Assembly: GCA_040507895.1 (NCBI GenBank)
Contig: JBEVNX010000128.1
Coordinates: forward strand, 1 to 5,376
Length of the DNA stretch: 5,376 bases
Reading direction: 5' to 3'
Origin: JBEVNX01 sp040507895
GTDB lineage: Bacteria; Desulfobacterota; Binatia; JACPRU01
In this document: positions 4,088-5,376 of the stretch, one piece after another
How the letters are laid out: each line of letters opens with the position of its first letter
Position numbering within the stretch: position 1 is the first letter of the stretch
Program-made: the position numbers and the translations under genes
Notes under the pieces: model-generated
Told to the model about the DNA's origin: nothing
The model's input: only the letters and a program-made list of their open reading frames with translations
Databases searched by the model: none

Positions 4088-5376
4088 TCAGGTGCCAGCC
4101 TTCTCGGTGAGCTTCTCGAGGTTGGACAAATGGCGCTCTCGACTGATGCTGTAGGTCGCGAGGAAGCCTATCGCGACGAGATAGAGCACGATGAGCGCCG
4201 GCGCGTACACCAGCCCGAGCTTTCGCACCACGAGAGGATCGACGGCGCCGGGTTGCGCATCGCTGGGGAAGCCGATGAAGGCGAGCAGCAGCGTGGAGGC
4301 GAAGATTCCGATGCCAGAGACCGCCTTTTGCACGAACTCGTTCGCGGCCACGAAGACGCCTTCGGAGCGGCGACCCGTCGAAAGCTCGCTGTCCTCGACG
4401 ATGTCTGCGCTCATCGAGGAGCTGAGAATGCCTGACATGATCACCAGCATGGTCGTGACGAGATTGAAGACGAGCAATGTCGGCATCAACTTCGTCGATG
4501 CGTTTGCGGGGAACAGGTGCAGGAGGCGGAGCAGGATCGGCAGGGGACCGATGGCGACCCCGGCGAGCGACACGCCGATCGCCGCGCACTTCTTGCCGAA
4601 CCGACGGGACAGGATCGGCGCAGCGACGAACGCCATCACCGCCGATGCGAACGAGATCAAGACGAGCACGGAAATCTGACTCGACGAGAGCTCCCAGAAG
4701 TAGGTGTTGATGTAGATCTGCAGCGCCGCCTGCAGGCCGGCGGCCATGGAGGCGAACACTCCTGCGCTGAAGAGCGCGAGGAAGGAGCGGTTCGAAAGCG
4801 TCTCGCCGAGCTCGCGGAAGATGCCGCGGAAGCCGAACGGCTTGGCGGCGGGTTGCCGCAGGTTCGGAATGAAGCGATGGGTTCCGATCGCCGAAGCGAG
4901 CATCGCGAGCAGCATGACGACCGCCGCGACGATACCATAGTGGCGGTATCCCTCCGGGTTCAGCACGCCGACCGGGTGGAGGGCGTCGGGCTGCAGGAAC
5001 ACGGCATAGGCGAGCACGGTCATGCCGAGGCCGCCCCACCAGCCGAAGAAGTAGCGATAGCTGATGAGCGAGGTGCGCTCGTCGTAATGTTGGGTCAGCT
5101 CGGGCACCAGCGAGGCGCTGGGAATCTCGTAGGTCGAGATCGCGAGCCGCACGATCACGGAAACGAGCAGGAAGAAGACGAGTAGCGCCGCCGGGGCCAT
5201 GTGCGCGGGCGGATTCCACAGGAGCCAGTAGACGATCGCGACCGGTAGCGTGGACGCATACATGAAGGGATGACGCCGGCCCCAGCGCGCGTGAAGATGG
5301 TCGGATAGATGTCCGATGACCGGGTCCACCACCGCGTCGATCATGAGGGCGAGCATGATCGCTAGGCCGACCCATG
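4088..5376 (-). CDS. MFS sugar/organic-solute:cation symporter, GPH (MelB-like) family, N-terminus outside window
   Basis: The frame ends at TGA 4088-4090 and stays open to the right edge, giving about 428 residues in the window. The first in-window ATG (5356) lies inside a helix (WVGLAI precedes it), so the real start is upstream, probably several tens of residues away; GPH proteins usually have about 440-480. This is an inner-membrane secondary transporter with about 11 visible hydrophobic segments. Counting from 5356, MIDAVVDPVIG (5-15) carries D7 and D11, spaced like the MelB cation-site pair D55/D59, and SDHLHARWGRRHP (18-30) is the loop 2-3 signature. ADIVEDSELSTGRRSEGVF, the typical second-half GPH motif, is followed by an amphipathic NEFVQKAVSGIG helix. 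The tail SISRERHLSNLEKL is a normal family ending. It could import a substrate of the decarboxylase-family and amidohydrolase genes, but the substrate is unknown. Confidence 0.9.
   Translation of the reverse strand, partial: WVGLAIMLALMIDAVVDPVIGHLSDHLHARWGRRHPFMYASTLPVAIVYWLLWNPPAHMAPAALLVFFLLVSVIVRLAISTYEIPSASLVPELTQHYDERTSLISYRYFFGWWGGLGMTVLAYAVFLQPDALHPVGVLNPEGYRHYGIVAAVVMLLAMLASAIGTHRFIPNLRQPAAKPFGFRGIFRELGETLSNRSFLALFSAGVFASMAAGLQAALQIYINTYFWELSSSQISVLVLISFASAVMAFVAAPILSRRFGKKCAAIGVSLAGVAIGPLPILLRLLHLFPANASTKLMPTLLVFNLVTTMLVIMSGILSSSMSADIVEDSELSTGRRSEGVFVAANEFVQKAVSGIGIFASTLLLAFIGFPSDAQPGAVDPLVVRKLGLVYAPALIVLYLVAIGFLATYSISRERHLSNLEKLTEKAGT

Noticed and set aside
4517..5185. Plus-strand frame rich in Glu/Arg opposite the transporter
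   Set aside because: Antisense to transmembrane-coding sequence, with no recognisable domain or ribosome binding site.
3921..5375. Long minus-strand frame (484 codons) overlapping the transporter in another frame
   Set aside because: Its product is Arg/His/Pro-rich with no membrane segments, while the competing frame gives a clear GPH transporter with family motifs and its normal C-terminus.

Overview
The window is GC-rich by eye (not counted), with strong third-position G/C in every convincing gene. The signal peptides, an outer-membrane barrel and a periplasmic thioredoxin-fold protein point to a Gram-negative bacterium. The style fits a soil or environmental proteobacterium, myxobacterium or related phylum, but the sequence does not let me name the genus. 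No rRNA, tRNA, CRISPR array, insertion sequence or phage gene was seen.

Layout: positions 1-1744 hold two minus-strand catabolic-type genes. An acetoacetate decarboxylase-superfamily protein (1744 to 899) is followed after 109 bp by the N-terminal 263 residues of an N-acyl-D-amino-acid deacylase-like amidohydrolase (789 to 1), cut by the window edge. A divergent intergenic region (1745-1905) with a two-part inverted repeat separates them from a plus-strand run (1906-4005). That run encodes a small exported Cys/His-rich protein, an outer-membrane beta-barrel with a long His/Glu-rich loop, and a TlpA/ResA-like thioredoxin-fold protein. The last two are joined by a TGATG stop-start overlap. A 14-codon remnant-like reading frame begins in an ATGA overlap with the thioredoxin-like gene. 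On the minus strand beyond it, an MFS transporter of the GPH (MelB-like) family (4088-5376) runs off the right edge without its N-terminus.

How the genes may work together: the plus-strand trio all act outside the cytoplasm. It combines thiol/imidazole ligands, an acidic His-rich loop and a disulfide/thiol redox protein. I infer a metal-handling (Cu/Zn/Ni type) or envelope thiol-stress cassette. This is the most interesting part of the window. The minus-strand amidohydrolase, decarboxylase-family protein and GPH symporter look like uptake and breakdown of a small organic substrate, although they flank the trio rather than forming one continuous operon here. The substrate cannot be read from the sequence.
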